DNA from: Streptomyces sp. P9-A2
GTDB taxonomy: Bacteria; Actinomycetota; Actinomycetes; Streptomycetales; Streptomycetaceae
Reading direction: 5' to 3'
DNA length: 64,000 bases
Assembly (NCBI RefSeq): GCF_036634175.1
Contig: NZ_JAZIFX010000001.1
Location: forward strand, 4,898,001-4,962,000
The notes beneath the pieces were generated by a model. It made no database searches. It had not been told where the DNA came from and saw nothing but the letters and a program-made list of their open reading frames with translations. Each line of letters begins with the position of its first letter. Position 1 is the first letter of the stretch. Shown piece after piece: positions 44,428 to 52,891 of the stretch. The translations under genes and the position numbers were made by a program.

Positions 44428-46452
44428 GTGTCACAGGAGAGCTCCGTCCCGGAACAGGACGACGACGGTCACGGCGGTGAGCCCGCCCCCGGCCACGACG
44501 CCGTGCCGGGCATGGACCACGACGCTGTGCCCGCCCCCGGCCACGACGCCGTGCCCGCCCCCGGCCACGACGCCGTGCCCGACACCGGTGCCGGTGCCGA
44601 CCCCGCGCACCACTACGACTACGACGTCCTCGTCGTCGGCTCGGGCTTCGGCGGCTCGGTCACGGCCCTGCGCCTGACCGAGAAGGGGTACCGCGTCGGC
44701 GTCCTGGAAGCGGGTCGCCGCTTCACCAGCGAGACCCTCCCGAAGACCTCCTGGGACCTGAAGAACTACCTGTGGGCCCCCCGGCTCGGCATGTACGGCC
44801 TCCAGCGGATCCACCTCCTCGGCAACGTCATGGTCCTGGCCGGCGCGGGCGTCGGCGGCGGCTCCCTCAACTACGCCAACACCCTCTACGTACCGCCCAA
44901 ACCCTTCTTCGACGACCCGCAGTGGCGCGACATCACCGACTGGCAGGAGGAGCTGAAGCCGTACTACGCACAGGCGCAGCGCATGCTGGGCGTACGGCTC
45001 AACCCGACGACGACCACGACCGATGTGCATCTGAAGGCGGCGGCCGAACGGATGGGCGTGGGCGACACCTTCCACATGGCCCCGGTCGGCGTCTTCTTCG
45101 GCGACGGCGAGGACGCCGACGGGAAGGCGAAGGCGAAGCCGGGACAGGAGGTGTCCGACCCTTACTTCGGCGGGGCGGGGCCGTCGCGCAGGGCGTGCGC
45201 GGAGTGCGGCGAATGCATGACGGGCTGCCGGCACGGCGCGAAGAACACCCTCAACGAGAACTACCTGTACCTTGCCGAGAAGGCCGGTGCGGTCGTCCAC
45301 CCCATGACGACGGCCGTGGCGGTGACGGAGGACGCGCAGGGCGGGTTCGCCGTCGTCGCACTCCCCACCGACAACCGCCGCAAGAGCAAGAGCAAGGGCA
45401 AGAGCAAGAGCAAGGGCAAGGGCAAGGGGGAGGGGGAGGGCAAGGACAAGAGCAGGGTCCGGACCTTCCGGGCCGGCCGGGTCGTGCTGGCCGCCGGCAC
45501 GTACGGCACCCAGACGCTGCTGCACCGCATGAAGGCGAACGGACGGCTGCCGCGCCTCTCGGACAGGCTGGGCGAGCTGACCCGCACCAACTCCGAGGCG
45601 CTCGTCGGCGCCCAGACCGATGACCGCCACTACCGCAAGGCGACGGGGGCGCCCAAGGTCGACTTCACCCGCGGTGTGGCCATCACCTCGTCGATCCACC
45701 CCGACGAGCACACCCACATCGAGCCGGTCCGTTACGGCCGCGGATCCAACTCGATGGGCAGCCTCTCGATCCTCCAGATCCCTTACACGGGCACCGATTC
45801 GGGCCCGGCGAGGGTCCTGGGCTGGCTCGGGCACGCGGCGAAACACCCATGGCTGATGGTGCGGTCGCTCTCCAAGCGGCGCTGGTCGGAACGGACCATC
45901 ATCGCGCTGGTGATGCAGTCGTTGGACAACTCCCTGACGACGTATCTGAAACCGTCCGGCCCGGGGCGCGGGCTGCTCACGGCCCGGCAGGGCCACGGCG
46001 CCGCCAACCCCAAGCAGATCAAGGCGGCCACGGAGGGCGCGTCCGCCCTGGCCGCGGAGATCAACGGGTTCGCCGGCTCCAACATCGGCGAGTTGACGGG
46101 CATGCCGCCGACGGCCCATTTCCTGGGCGGCTGCACCATCGGCGCCACCCCGGAGACCGGCGTGATCGACCCGTACCACCGGCTCTACGGTCACCCCGGC
46201 ATCTCGGTCGTGGACGGAGCGGCGGTCTCGGCGAACCTGGGAGTGAACCCGTCCCTGACGATCACGGCCCAGGCCGAGCGGGCGATGTCGTACTGGCCCA
46301 ACAAGGGCGAGCCCGACCGGCGGCCGGAACAGGGCGCGGCCTACGAGCGGCTCCAGCCGGTCGAGCCGAAGTCCCCGGCGGTCCCGGAGAACGCCTTCGG
46401 CGCACTGAGGCTGCCGTTCCTGGGGATGCCGGCGATGCCCCCGAAGAACTAG
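44428..46452 (+). CDS. GMC family FAD-dependent oxidoreductase (cholesterol oxidase-like)
   Basis: 674 residues from GTG 44428. The N-terminus contains tandem GHDAVP-AP repeats before the FAD site YDVLVVGSGFGGSVTALRLT. GMC features: GVGGGSLNYANTLYVPPKPF, a CAECGECMTGCRHGAKNTLN segment with four closely spaced Cys, GRVVLAAGTYGTQTLLHRMK, and the C-terminal DGAAVSANLGVNPSLTITAQ. Between two beta strands (about residues 312-345) is a Lys/Ser/Gly run (KSKGKSKSKGKGKGEGEGK), apparently a repeat expansion. It probably oxidises a sterol or other hydrophobic alcohol; no secretion signal is seen. Confidence 0.9.
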   Translation: MSQESSVPEQDDDGHGGEPAPGHDAVPGMDHDAVPAPGHDAVPAPGHDAVPDTGAGADPAHHYDYDVLVVGSGFGGSVTALRLTEKGYRVGVLEAGRRFTSETLPKTSWDLKNYLWAPRLGMYGLQRIHLLGNVMVLAGAGVGGGSLNYANTLYVPPKPFFDDPQWRDITDWQEELKPYYAQAQRMLGVRLNPTTTTTDVHLKAAAERMGVGDTFHMAPVGVFFGDGEDADGKAKAKPGQEVSDPYFGGAGPSRRACAECGECMTGCRHGAKNTLNENYLYLAEKAGAVVHPMTTAVAVTEDAQGGFAVVALPTDNRRKSKSKGKSKSKGKGKGEGEGKDKSRVRTFRAGRVVLAAGTYGTQTLLHRMKANGRLPRLSDRLGELTRTNSEALVGAQTDDRHYRKATGAPKVDFTRGVAITSSIHPDEHTHIEPVRYGRGSNSMGSLSILQIPYTGTDSGPARVLGWLGHAAKHPWLMVRSLSKRRWSERTIIALVMQSLDNSLTTYLKPSGPGRGLLTARQGHGAANPKQIKAATEGASALAAEINGFAGSNIGELTGMPPTAHFLGGCTIGATPETGVIDPYHRLYGHPGISVVDGAAVSANLGVNPSLTITAQAERAMSYWPNKGEPDRRPEQGAAYERLQPVEPKSPAVPENAFGALRLPFLGMPAMPPKN

Positions 46453-46480
46453 CCGCGGCAGCCGGACGAGCCGGGAAAGG

Positions 46481-46520
46481 AAAGAGGACCTGCGCCCCCC
46501 TCCGAGCGCAGGTCCTCTTT
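46481..46520. terminator. Bidirectional terminator between GMC oxidoreductase and surface protein genes
   Basis: A perfect 15-bp inverted repeat (46481-46495 with 46506-46520) with a ten-base loop. It has AAAG on the left and CTTTTCTT on the right, so it can act for both converging genes. Confidence 0.9.
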
Positions 46521-46557
46521 TCTTGTCCGGTCAGGCGTCAACCGCCGTACGGCGTGC

Positions 46558-47619
46558 TTACGCCACCGCACCGGCCTTGCGGCGGCGCACCACGAACACC
46601 GCACCCGCACCGGCCACGACGGCGGCACCGCCGAGGAGCCCGATCATCGGAAGCGCGGAGCCGGCACCGGTCTCGGCGAGGCTGCCGGTGACCTTGGGGG
46701 TGTTGCTGCGGACCGGCTTCTTGTCGGTGACGGGCGCCTTGCCGCCCACCTGCGGCTTGGTGCCGTCCGTGTCCGTACCGGCGGCCACGATCTGGAACTT
46801 GTACGACACGGAGCCGTAGCCGAGGCACTCGCCGTCGCTGTCGCCGTAGACGGTCATGCCGATGGTGAAGCCGGCGCCGACCGGGGCCGAGGCCTTCACG
46901 TTGAGGCGCATCGGGATGTTGACCTGGTAGCCGGCCTCGAGCTCGGTGCTGTAGCCGATGTAACCGGCCGCGTAGCCGTCCTCGTCGAGGATTTCCCAGG
47001 TCTTGTTGTCCGGGTTCTGGACCTGCAGCTCGACCTGCTTGCTCTTGAACAGGTCATAGCCGTCCCCGTCGGCGGAGGCGGCTCCGGCGAGGTAGTCGAG
47101 GTCCTCGAGCGTGGAGTCGGAGTTGTTCACCACGTCCAGCGAGAACTCGCGCCAGCCGCTGCCCGCAGTGATCTTGCCGGGCAGCCCGGAGATGTCGACG
47201 TCGACCTTGCTGTCCTCACATATGGAGAACTCGGGGTCCGGGGACTCCGACTCCTCCGACTCGGACGGGCTCGGGGCAGGCTCCGCCTCGTCCTCCGGGT
47301 CGTCGGGCGTGGGCTCCTCGTCCTGCGGGTCGTCGGGCGTGGGCTCCTCGTCGTTCCCGGACTCGTCGTTTCCGGGGTCCTCTGTCTCGGTGTCCTCGGC
47401 CTCGCCGGGGGTGCCCGCGTCGTCGGTGGGCTCCGTCGTGGTCGGCGGGGTGTCCGTCCCCTCCTCGCCCTCCTCGCCCGTCCCGGGCGTGCCGGTCGAC
47501 GTGGCGGTCGGTGACGGGCTCGTCGGATCGGTGGCGTAGGCGGCCGGAGCCGCGAGGAGCGCAGCCGGGGCTATCACTGCTGTTGCGGCGGCGACGGCCA
47601 TGGCACGGCGGAGCTTCAT
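46558..47619 (-). CDS. Sortase-anchored (LAxTG) surface protein
   Basis: 353 residues. Signal peptide (LRRAMAVAAATAVIAPAALLA, ending AYA), then a Thr/Pro/Glu/Asp-rich stalk with tandem EEPTPDDP repeats (residues about 85-115), and a beta-rich domain (CEDSKVDVDISGLPGKITAG, WREFSLDVVNNSDSTLEDL, YQVNIPMRLNVKASAPVG). The C-terminal sorting signal is LAETG followed by a hydrophobic helix and RRRKAG. The LAxTG motif is that used by class E sortases in Streptomyces, so the protein should be covalently attached to the wall. Two Cys may pair in the folded domain. Ligand unknown. Confidence 0.9.
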   Translation of the reverse strand: MKLRRAMAVAAATAVIAPAALLAAPAAYATDPTSPSPTATSTGTPGTGEEGEEGTDTPPTTTEPTDDAGTPGEAEDTETEDPGNDESGNDEEPTPDDPQDEEPTPDDPEDEAEPAPSPSESEESESPDPEFSICEDSKVDVDISGLPGKITAGSGWREFSLDVVNNSDSTLEDLDYLAGAASADGDGYDLFKSKQVELQVQNPDNKTWEILDEDGYAAGYIGYSTELEAGYQVNIPMRLNVKASAPVGAGFTIGMTVYGDSDGECLGYGSVSYKFQIVAAGTDTDGTKPQVGGKAPVTDKKPVRSNTPKVTGSLAETGAGSALPMIGLLGGAAVVAGAGAVFVVRRRKAGAVA

Positions 47620-47897
47620 GAAGACCTCGGGAAGTCTCGGGGGTACCGCGTGTCGCGATACGCGTCAGTAGAGGCCTCCGCGGTGGGGCGCGGGAGTGGC
47701 CCGTGGTTCCGGTGGTTTGATCACCGAACCCTGTGAATGGTTGTCCCCGACCTGACAGAAATTTTATGTGAAGTAGATCACTGATATGAACTGATCGACA
47801 TCGACGTACGCTCGCTCTTCGATCCGCCCGATCCGCCCGATCCGCCCGATCCGCATGGACGGAATCCGACATCGCCTGACAGGAAGCGCGCCACCCG
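47620..47897. promoter_or_regulatory. Divergent promoter region with 9-bp tandem repeats
   Basis: Separates the surface protein and membrane protein genes. AT-richer sequence (47710-47790) should hold promoters. Four head-to-tail GATCCGCCC units lie at about 47820-47854. Confidence 0.5.
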
Positions 47898-49139
47898 GTG
47901 CCCGAGCAGCAGCCGCCCGAAGAACCCGCAAGACCGGACTCCTCTCCCCTGTCGGACGACGTGTGGGGAAAATTCGTCGAGGACAGCGAGCGCGACATCC
48001 GCGGCTCCGCTCCCAAGGAACCGTCCGCGCGGGCGCGGATGGTGATCGAACGACTGCGTGCCATGGACGAGGCCCAGGCCAGGTCCAACGGCGGCGGCAG
48101 GAAACGGGGCTGGGGCCGGAACAAGCCTGCCGCCCCGCCCGCCCAGCCCGAAGGGTGGCGCACCGGACCCGCCTGGCAGGAGATGGACGGTCGGGCCACG
48201 CGCCGGCGCAGGGGCTGGAGCGTCGTCGGCGTGCTGGTGGCCGCTGCCGTGGCCGTGGTCGCCGTCAACCCGTCCGGCGCACTCTCCTGGCTCCCCGGCG
48301 GCCTCGGTGACGGGTGGGGCACGTCGGGCGGGGCGAACGGTGCTTCCGCCGTGCCGCTGGTCCCCGAAACCGCCCGCCCCAGCAGTGCCCCGTCCGCGGA
48401 GCTCGCCGATGTGCCGACCCGTGAGCGGCCGTTCGCCGGGTCTCCGGCCGTGCGGTGGGAGTCGGGGGCGGAGGCGATCCGGTTGCCGGAGGGGAAGGCG
48501 AAGGCCGTCAACGGCGTCTCGGCCGCCGCTGTCGAGGCGGCTCTGGAGGGAGCGAGGGGCTTCCTGATCGCCTCGAACCTCGACCGTGAGGTGATCATGG
48601 GTGCCGAGCCGAAGAAGGCGCTGGCCCTCCTGGACCCGTTGATGGTGGATTACCTCGCCGACGTGCGCGCAGGACTGCGCAAGCCCACGGTGGAGAACGA
48701 CCCGGTGTGGATGTTCACCCGGTTCGACCCCGATGAGGTCGAACCGGTGGATGACGTGAGGGTGCGTGGCCGTCTGGCGGTCGAGCCCGTGCGCGGAACC
48801 GCCAAGAAGGCCGTGGTCAAGGGTGACTACACCTTCGTGTACGCGCTCCACCGCCCCGGTGGTGGCGAGGTGGCCCGCGTGATCGTGCGTCGGGTGATCG
48901 AGGTGGAGGCGGTGGATCCCGTCAGGTTCCAGGCGACCGACGGGCGCATCTGGCTCGCAGAGATCAACAGTGAGATCAGCAACGACGAATGCCGCGACGG
49001 TGACGGAGTGATCCGTCCGTACTTCCTCGCCGACCTGGAGGCCGGCCCCACGGAGCAGGGGGAGGCGCGGGATCCGTACGACCGGAGCCAGGGACTGGAC
49101 GGGGCCGCCGAGGAATGCGGCGTCGCGTCCCGGACCTGA
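47898..49139 (+). CDS. Membrane-anchored protein of unknown function
   Basis: 413 residues from GTG 47898 (GGAAG at about 11 bases). A cytosolic acidic/basic N-terminus of about 105 residues, one membrane helix (RGWSVVGVLVAAAVAVVAVN), then an extracytoplasmic domain (AVEAALEGARGFLIASNLD, DPVWMFTRFDPDEVEPVDDV, KGDYTFVYALHRPGGGEVAR). This has the strand/helix rhythm of an NTF2-like fold. Two Cys near the C-terminus (DECRDGDG, EECGVAS) could form a disulfide. It is conserved-looking, but I do not recognise a named family. Confidence 0.78.
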   Translation: MPEQQPPEEPARPDSSPLSDDVWGKFVEDSERDIRGSAPKEPSARARMVIERLRAMDEAQARSNGGGRKRGWGRNKPAAPPAQPEGWRTGPAWQEMDGRATRRRRGWSVVGVLVAAAVAVVAVNPSGALSWLPGGLGDGWGTSGGANGASAVPLVPETARPSSAPSAELADVPTRERPFAGSPAVRWESGAEAIRLPEGKAKAVNGVSAAAVEAALEGARGFLIASNLDREVIMGAEPKKALALLDPLMVDYLADVRAGLRKPTVENDPVWMFTRFDPDEVEPVDDVRVRGRLAVEPVRGTAKKAVVKGDYTFVYALHRPGGGEVARVIVRRVIEVEAVDPVRFQATDGRIWLAEINSEISNDECRDGDGVIRPYFLADLEAGPTEQGEARDPYDRSQGLDGAAEECGVASRT

Positions 49140-49763
49140 CGCCACGTCCCGGACCTGATGCTGTGGCCCCTGCCTGACACCACCTCCCGCACGGGAGGCG
49201 GTGCCAGGGGAAGGGGGCTCCGCGAGGCGGGGTCGTGGAGCCCCCTTCCCCTGCGCGAGCACCGACGCCGGGGCGGCACCGGTGCCGGGAAAGCGGCGCA
49301 GAGGTGGGCGCCGCTGGTCTCGTCCGTCGTCCGCGAGGACGCTGTCTGCGGAGGGCTCTGCCCATGGAGGACGCTGCCCATGGAAACCCTGGGCCCACGG
49401 TTCCGGCCGGACCGGGACTTGTCCCGCCGGTCGGCCCCGGGCGTCCCCGGAGCCGGCCGTTCTCTCGGGTGACCGGGCTGCTGTCCCCTGCCGTCCGGTC
49501 ACCCGTCCGGAACGAGGTCCCACGACGCACGCAGATCCGTACGTCTCATCGCTCCGGCGAGCCACGCGTGGTTCTTTCGGGCCCGCCCCTGGCTGACACG
49601 GACACCCGTACCAACGGCGCGACCGCGGTTCCGGTCACGTGCCGTGCGGGTGAGGGCAAATACGTACGTCTGTGCCTGGAGGACGGATTCAGTGGGCGGC
49701 GGCCGGTTCCGGTGCTCAGGTCCGGTGCTCGGGCCCGGTGCTCGGGTCCGGTGCTCGGCGGGT
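49140..49763. other. Gene-free region between terminator and chorismate mutase
   Basis: No supportable gene on either strand. It starts with the terminator at 49205-49253. The remainder is GC-rich and contains only Arg/Pro-rich antisense-like frames and a short GGTGCTCGGGTCC-type tandem run at 49718-49760. Confidence 0.5.
49205..49253 (+). terminator. 17-bp stem terminator
   Basis: A perfect inverted repeat (49205-49221 with 49237-49253) around a 15-base loop, 65 bases behind the membrane protein stop. Confidence 0.85.
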
Positions 49764-50063
49764 TCAGATCTTGCCGCGGCACAGCTCCAGCAGGGTCATC
49801 GCGAGCGCGGTGCCCGGCTTGCCCAGGGCGTCCCTGTAGTGGCCGAGGATCTCCATCTCGCGGGAGAGGTTCACGCGCCGGCCACCGGAGGTGATCCGTT
49901 CCCGCTGGATGACGGCCGACACGGCCATCCGTTCCTGGACCAGGCCGATGATCCGATCGTCGAGCGCGTCGATCCGCTCGCGCGCACCGGTGATCACGTC
50001 GGCTGCTTCGGCGGTGCGGGCGCCGGTCTTCTCGGTGTTCATGGCTTCGATGGCGGTGCTCAT
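49764..50063 (-). CDS. Chorismate mutase (AroQ type)
   Basis: 99 residues. It converts chorismate to prephenate, the branch point to Phe and Tyr. The all-helical AroQ pattern is visible: ARERIDALDDRIIGLVQERM (Arg and Asp of the first active-site helix), AVSAVIQRERITSGGRRVNL, SREMEILGHYRDALG and a final LAMTLLELCRG. The length equals the monofunctional actinobacterial type. It is preceded on its own strand by a leader peptide and terminator (50117-50249), so expression should respond to aromatic amino-acid supply. Confidence 0.92.
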   Translation of the reverse strand: MSTAIEAMNTEKTGARTAEAADVITGARERIDALDDRIIGLVQERMAVSAVIQRERITSGGRRVNLSREMEILGHYRDALGKPGTALAMTLLELCRGKI

Positions 50064-50116
50064 GTCAGGGGTTCCTTGTCGGACGGTGCGGAACGCCCCG
50101 GGGTGCCATGGTCCGA

Positions 50117-50158
50117 AAACGCCAGGCGCCCCGGACCTTGTCGGCCCGGGGCGCCTGG
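50117..50158 (-). terminator. Attenuator terminator in the chorismate mutase leader
   Basis: A 13-bp perfect stem (50146-50158 with 50122-50134, minus strand) followed by GCGTTTT. It lies between the leader peptide stop and the chorismate mutase start, the position of an attenuator. Confidence 0.82.
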
Positions 50159-50177
50159 AAAGTTGCTTGTCAGTGGC

Positions 50178-50249
50178 TCAAGCAGCACGACCATGGCAGC
50201 CGGTGGGCCGGTTGCCATAGGTAAAGAGGAAGGTCGGGTGCGTGAGCAT
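50178..50249 (-). CDS. Leader peptide of the chorismate mutase attenuator
   Basis: A 23-residue ORF starting at ATG 50249 and ending 20 bases before the attenuator stem. Its sequence MLTHPTFLFTYGNRPTG carries Phe-Leu-Phe-Thr-Tyr, that is, two Phe and one Tyr within five codons. Ribosome stalling at these codons when Phe/Tyr-tRNA is scarce would favour an antiterminator. The GC-rich stretch around 50190-50215 (GGCAACCGGCC...GGCTGCC) can pair within itself. Confidence 0.72.
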   Translation of the reverse strand: MLTHPTFLFTYGNRPTGCHGRAA

Positions 50250-50374
50250 GGGACCCAGTATGCCGCGCGGTTTCCGGACATCCAACCAGGGCCGCATGGT
50301 GAGACGAACCTCGCTGCGTGATGCGGTCGCGGCGCTGTGGCGTGAGCTTCGGAAGTGAGGGGGAGAGCGGGCAC

Positions 50375-50401
50375 GTGCCTCCCGGTAGAATCGGGAGGCA
50401 C
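50375..50401 (+). promoter_or_regulatory. guaA promoter with palindrome around the -10
   Basis: GTGCCTCCCG and CGGGAGGCAC (10-bp perfect dyad) flank GTAGAAT; TAGAAT (50386-50391) is a good -10 hexamer. The dyad ends 31 bases before the guaA start, so it could be an operator or form a hairpin at the transcript 5' end. Confidence 0.5.
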
Positions 50402-50432
50402 CAGATCCCGCCCCACCGCCGGAAGGCACCTC

Positions 50433-52013
50433 GTGTCCTCAGCGACTTCCGCTGCCCACGCGCCCGACACCGTCCTGGTCGTCGATTTCGGCGCGCAGTA
50501 CGCCCAGCTCATCGCCCGTCGCGTCCGCGAGGCCCGGGTCTACAGCGAGATCGTGCCGAGCACCATGCCGGTCGCGGAGATCCTCGCCAAGAACCCGGCG
50601 GCGATCATCCTCTCCGGCGGCCCCTCGTCCGTGTACGCCGAGGGCGCTCCCACCGTCGACCGCGCACTTTTCGAGGCCGGCGTCCCGGTCTTCGGCATGT
50701 GCTACGGCTTCCAGCTCATGGCGCAGAGCCTCGGCGGCCAGGTGGACAACACCGGCTCCCGTGAGTACGGCCGTACCGGACTGCACGTCTCCAAGCCGGC
50801 CTCCACCCTCTTCGAGGGCACCCCGGAGGAGCAGGAGGTGTGGATGTCGCACGGCGACGCCTGCTCCGCCGCCCCCGAGGGCTTCGCCGTCACGGCGTCC
50901 ACGGACATCGTCCCGGTCGCCGCCTTCGAGAACGACGCCAAGAAGCTCTACGGCGTCCAGTACCACCCCGAGGTCATGCACTCCACGCACGGCCAGCAGG
51001 TGCTGGAGCACTTCCTGTACCGGGGCGCCGGCCTGAGCCCGGACTGGACCACGGGCAACGTCATCGAGGAGCAGGTCGCCGCCATCCGCGAGCAGGTCGG
51101 CGACCGGCGCGCCATCTGCGGCCTCTCCGGCGGGGTGGACTCCGCCGTCGCCGCGGCCCTCGTCCAGAAGGCCATCGGATCCCAGCTGACCTGCGTGTAC
51201 GTCGACCACGGTCTGATGCGCAAGGGCGAGACCGAACAGGTCGAGAAGGACTTCGTGGCCGCGACCGGCGTCCAGCTGAAGGTCGTCGACGCGTCGGAGC
51301 GGTTCCTGGCCGCACTCAAGGGCGTCTCGGACCCCGAGGAGAAGCGGAAGATCATCGGCCGCGAGTTCATCCGGGTCTTCGAACAGGCCCAGGCCGAGAT
51401 CATCGCGGACGCGGGCCCGGCCGTGGAGTTCCTGGTCCAGGGCACCCTCTACCCGGACGTCGTCGAGTCCGGCGGCGGCACCGGCACCGCCAACATCAAG
51501 TCGCACCACAACGTCGGCGGACTCCCCGAGGACCTCGAGTTCCAGCTGATCGAGCCGCTGCGCCAGCTGTTCAAGGACGAGGTACGGCGGGTCGGCCAGG
51601 AACTCGGCCTGCCCGACGAGATCGTCCAGCGCCAGCCGTTTCCCGGCCCCGGGCTCGGCATCCGTATCGTCGGCGAGGTGACCAAGGAGCGGCTCGACCT
51701 GCTGCGCGAGGCCGACGCCATCGCCCGCAAGGAACTGACCGAGGCCGGTCTCGACCGGGACATCTGGCAGTGCCCGGTGGTCCTGCTCGCGGACGTGCGG
51801 TCCGTCGGCGTCCAGGGCGACGGCCGGACCTACGGCCACCCGATCGTCCTGCGCCCGGTGTCCTCCGAGGACGCCATGACCGCGGACTGGTCGCGGCTGC
51901 CGTACGACGTCCTCGCGAAGATCTCGACCCGCATCACCAACGAGGTACGGGACGTCAACCGCGTCGTCCTCGACGTGACGTCCAAGCCGCCGGGGACCAT
52001 CGAGTGGGAGTAG
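50433..52013 (+). CDS. guaA: GMP synthase (glutamine-hydrolysing)
   Basis: 526 residues from GTG 50433, chosen because GGAAGG is six bases upstream. It aminates XMP to GMP using Gln and ATP. Class I glutamine amidotransferase domain: [31 protein letters not shown] with Cys90, and YHPEVMHS with the His/Glu dyad. ATP pyrophosphatase domain: [17 protein letters not shown] (PP loop). The C-terminal dimerisation domain contains [20 protein letters not shown] and ends KPPGTIEWE. Full length and intact. Confidence 0.97.
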   Translation: MSSATSAAHAPDTVLVVDFGAQYAQLIARRVREARVYSEIVPSTMPVAEILAKNPAAIILSGGPSSVYAEGAPTVDRALFEAGVPVFGMCYGFQLMAQSLGGQVDNTGSREYGRTGLHVSKPASTLFEGTPEEQEVWMSHGDACSAAPEGFAVTASTDIVPVAAFENDAKKLYGVQYHPEVMHSTHGQQVLEHFLYRGAGLSPDWTTGNVIEEQVAAIREQVGDRRAICGLSGGVDSAVAAALVQKAIGSQLTCVYVDHGLMRKGETEQVEKDFVAATGVQLKVVDASERFLAALKGVSDPEEKRKIIGREFIRVFEQAQAEIIADAGPAVEFLVQGTLYPDVVESGGGTGTANIKSHHNVGGLPEDLEFQLIEPLRQLFKDEVRRVGQELGLPDEIVQRQPFPGPGLGIRIVGEVTKERLDLLREADAIARKELTEAGLDRDIWQCPVVLLADVRSVGVQGDGRTYGHPIVLRPVSSEDAMTADWSRLPYDVLAKISTRITNEVRDVNRVVLDVTSKPPGTIEWE

Positions 52014-52101
52014 TACCCGGCGGGTCCTGACGGGCCCCGCCGTGACGGGCCGGCAGGACCCCGGCAGCCCTTGTCGGTCCTGCCCGTCCTGCCCGTCCTC
52101 G

Positions 52102-52575
52102 TCAGGCCCGCTTGAGCGTGCGTACCGGCTCACCGGGCTTCCAGACCTGGAGGACGAGATACGTCTCGTCCTCCACGTAGGTGCGTACGACCTCCGTCAG
52201 CTCGGTACGGAAGAGGTGGAACGGCTCCGGCGGTTCCACCTCTTCCATGTACCTGTGCCGGATGCCCTCGTCCTCGACCTCGATCGCCCGTCCGCTGATC
52301 CGGACGTCCCCGCCGCCCATGCCCGTGCCCGGACCGGGGTTCGCCTGGAGCGCGAAGCGCGGGTCGCGGCGCAGGTCGAGCGCCTTGAGCGAGTCCGGCA
52401 TCATGCCGAGCCACAGCTCGCCGTTCAGGAAACGCGCCTCCAGGCCGGTGGTACGCGGCGCCCCGTCCTTGCGGAGGGTGGCGAGGACATGGTGCGTATA
52501 CGTGGCGAAGCGCTCCTCCACGGTTTTCGCGAGTTCGGGTTCGGCGGTGGTGAAGGCCCCCCAGTTCATGTTCAT
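52102..52575 (-). CDS. Pyridoxamine 5'-phosphate oxidase-like flavoprotein
   Basis: 157 residues from ATG 52575 (ATG 52569 also possible). The PNPOx-like split barrel is evident: TVEERFATYTHHVLATLRKD, GAPRTTGLEARFLNGELWLG, SLKALDLRRDPRFALQANPG and GGGDVRISGRAIEVEDEG. The C-terminal FHLFRTELTEVVRTYVEDE is typical of F420/FMN-binding actinobacterial members. The substrate is unknown. It is convergent with guaA; the 88-base gap has TCCTGCCCG tandem repeats that may serve as a shared terminator. Confidence 0.88.
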   Translation of the reverse strand: MNMNWGAFTTAEPELAKTVEERFATYTHHVLATLRKDGAPRTTGLEARFLNGELWLGMMPDSLKALDLRRDPRFALQANPGPGTGMGGGDVRISGRAIEVEDEGIRHRYMEEVEPPEPFHLFRTELTEVVRTYVEDETYLVLQVWKPGEPVRTLKRA

Positions 52576-52891
52576 GTGCCGAGTGTGGCGCGCATACCGG
52601 ACGTCTTGTGTCGGGTATCCACCGACTCCACCGGACGGGGGTCCTCCGGACGGCGGCTTCCGGAAAGTGACCTCGAGGGCCTCGGGAAGGCGGCCTCCGG
52701 CCGGCACGACGGGCACCGTACGGAGCAGCGGTGTCGCGTTTTCACGTCGCACCGGATCTTTACGAAACCGAACTGTCGCCCATGGCTGCACGACGGTAAC
52801 TTCCGCACCATGCGACCCCCCTTGCAGGAGGACTTATGCACGGGCAGACTCCGCCCCCGCTTCTGCCGGTGCCGACCGGCTGCGGTTCGCC

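Noticed and set aside
49140-49763. Small plus-strand ORFs ahead of chorismate mutase
   Set aside because: Arg/Pro-rich, no ribosome sites, overlap a terminator and tandem repeats.
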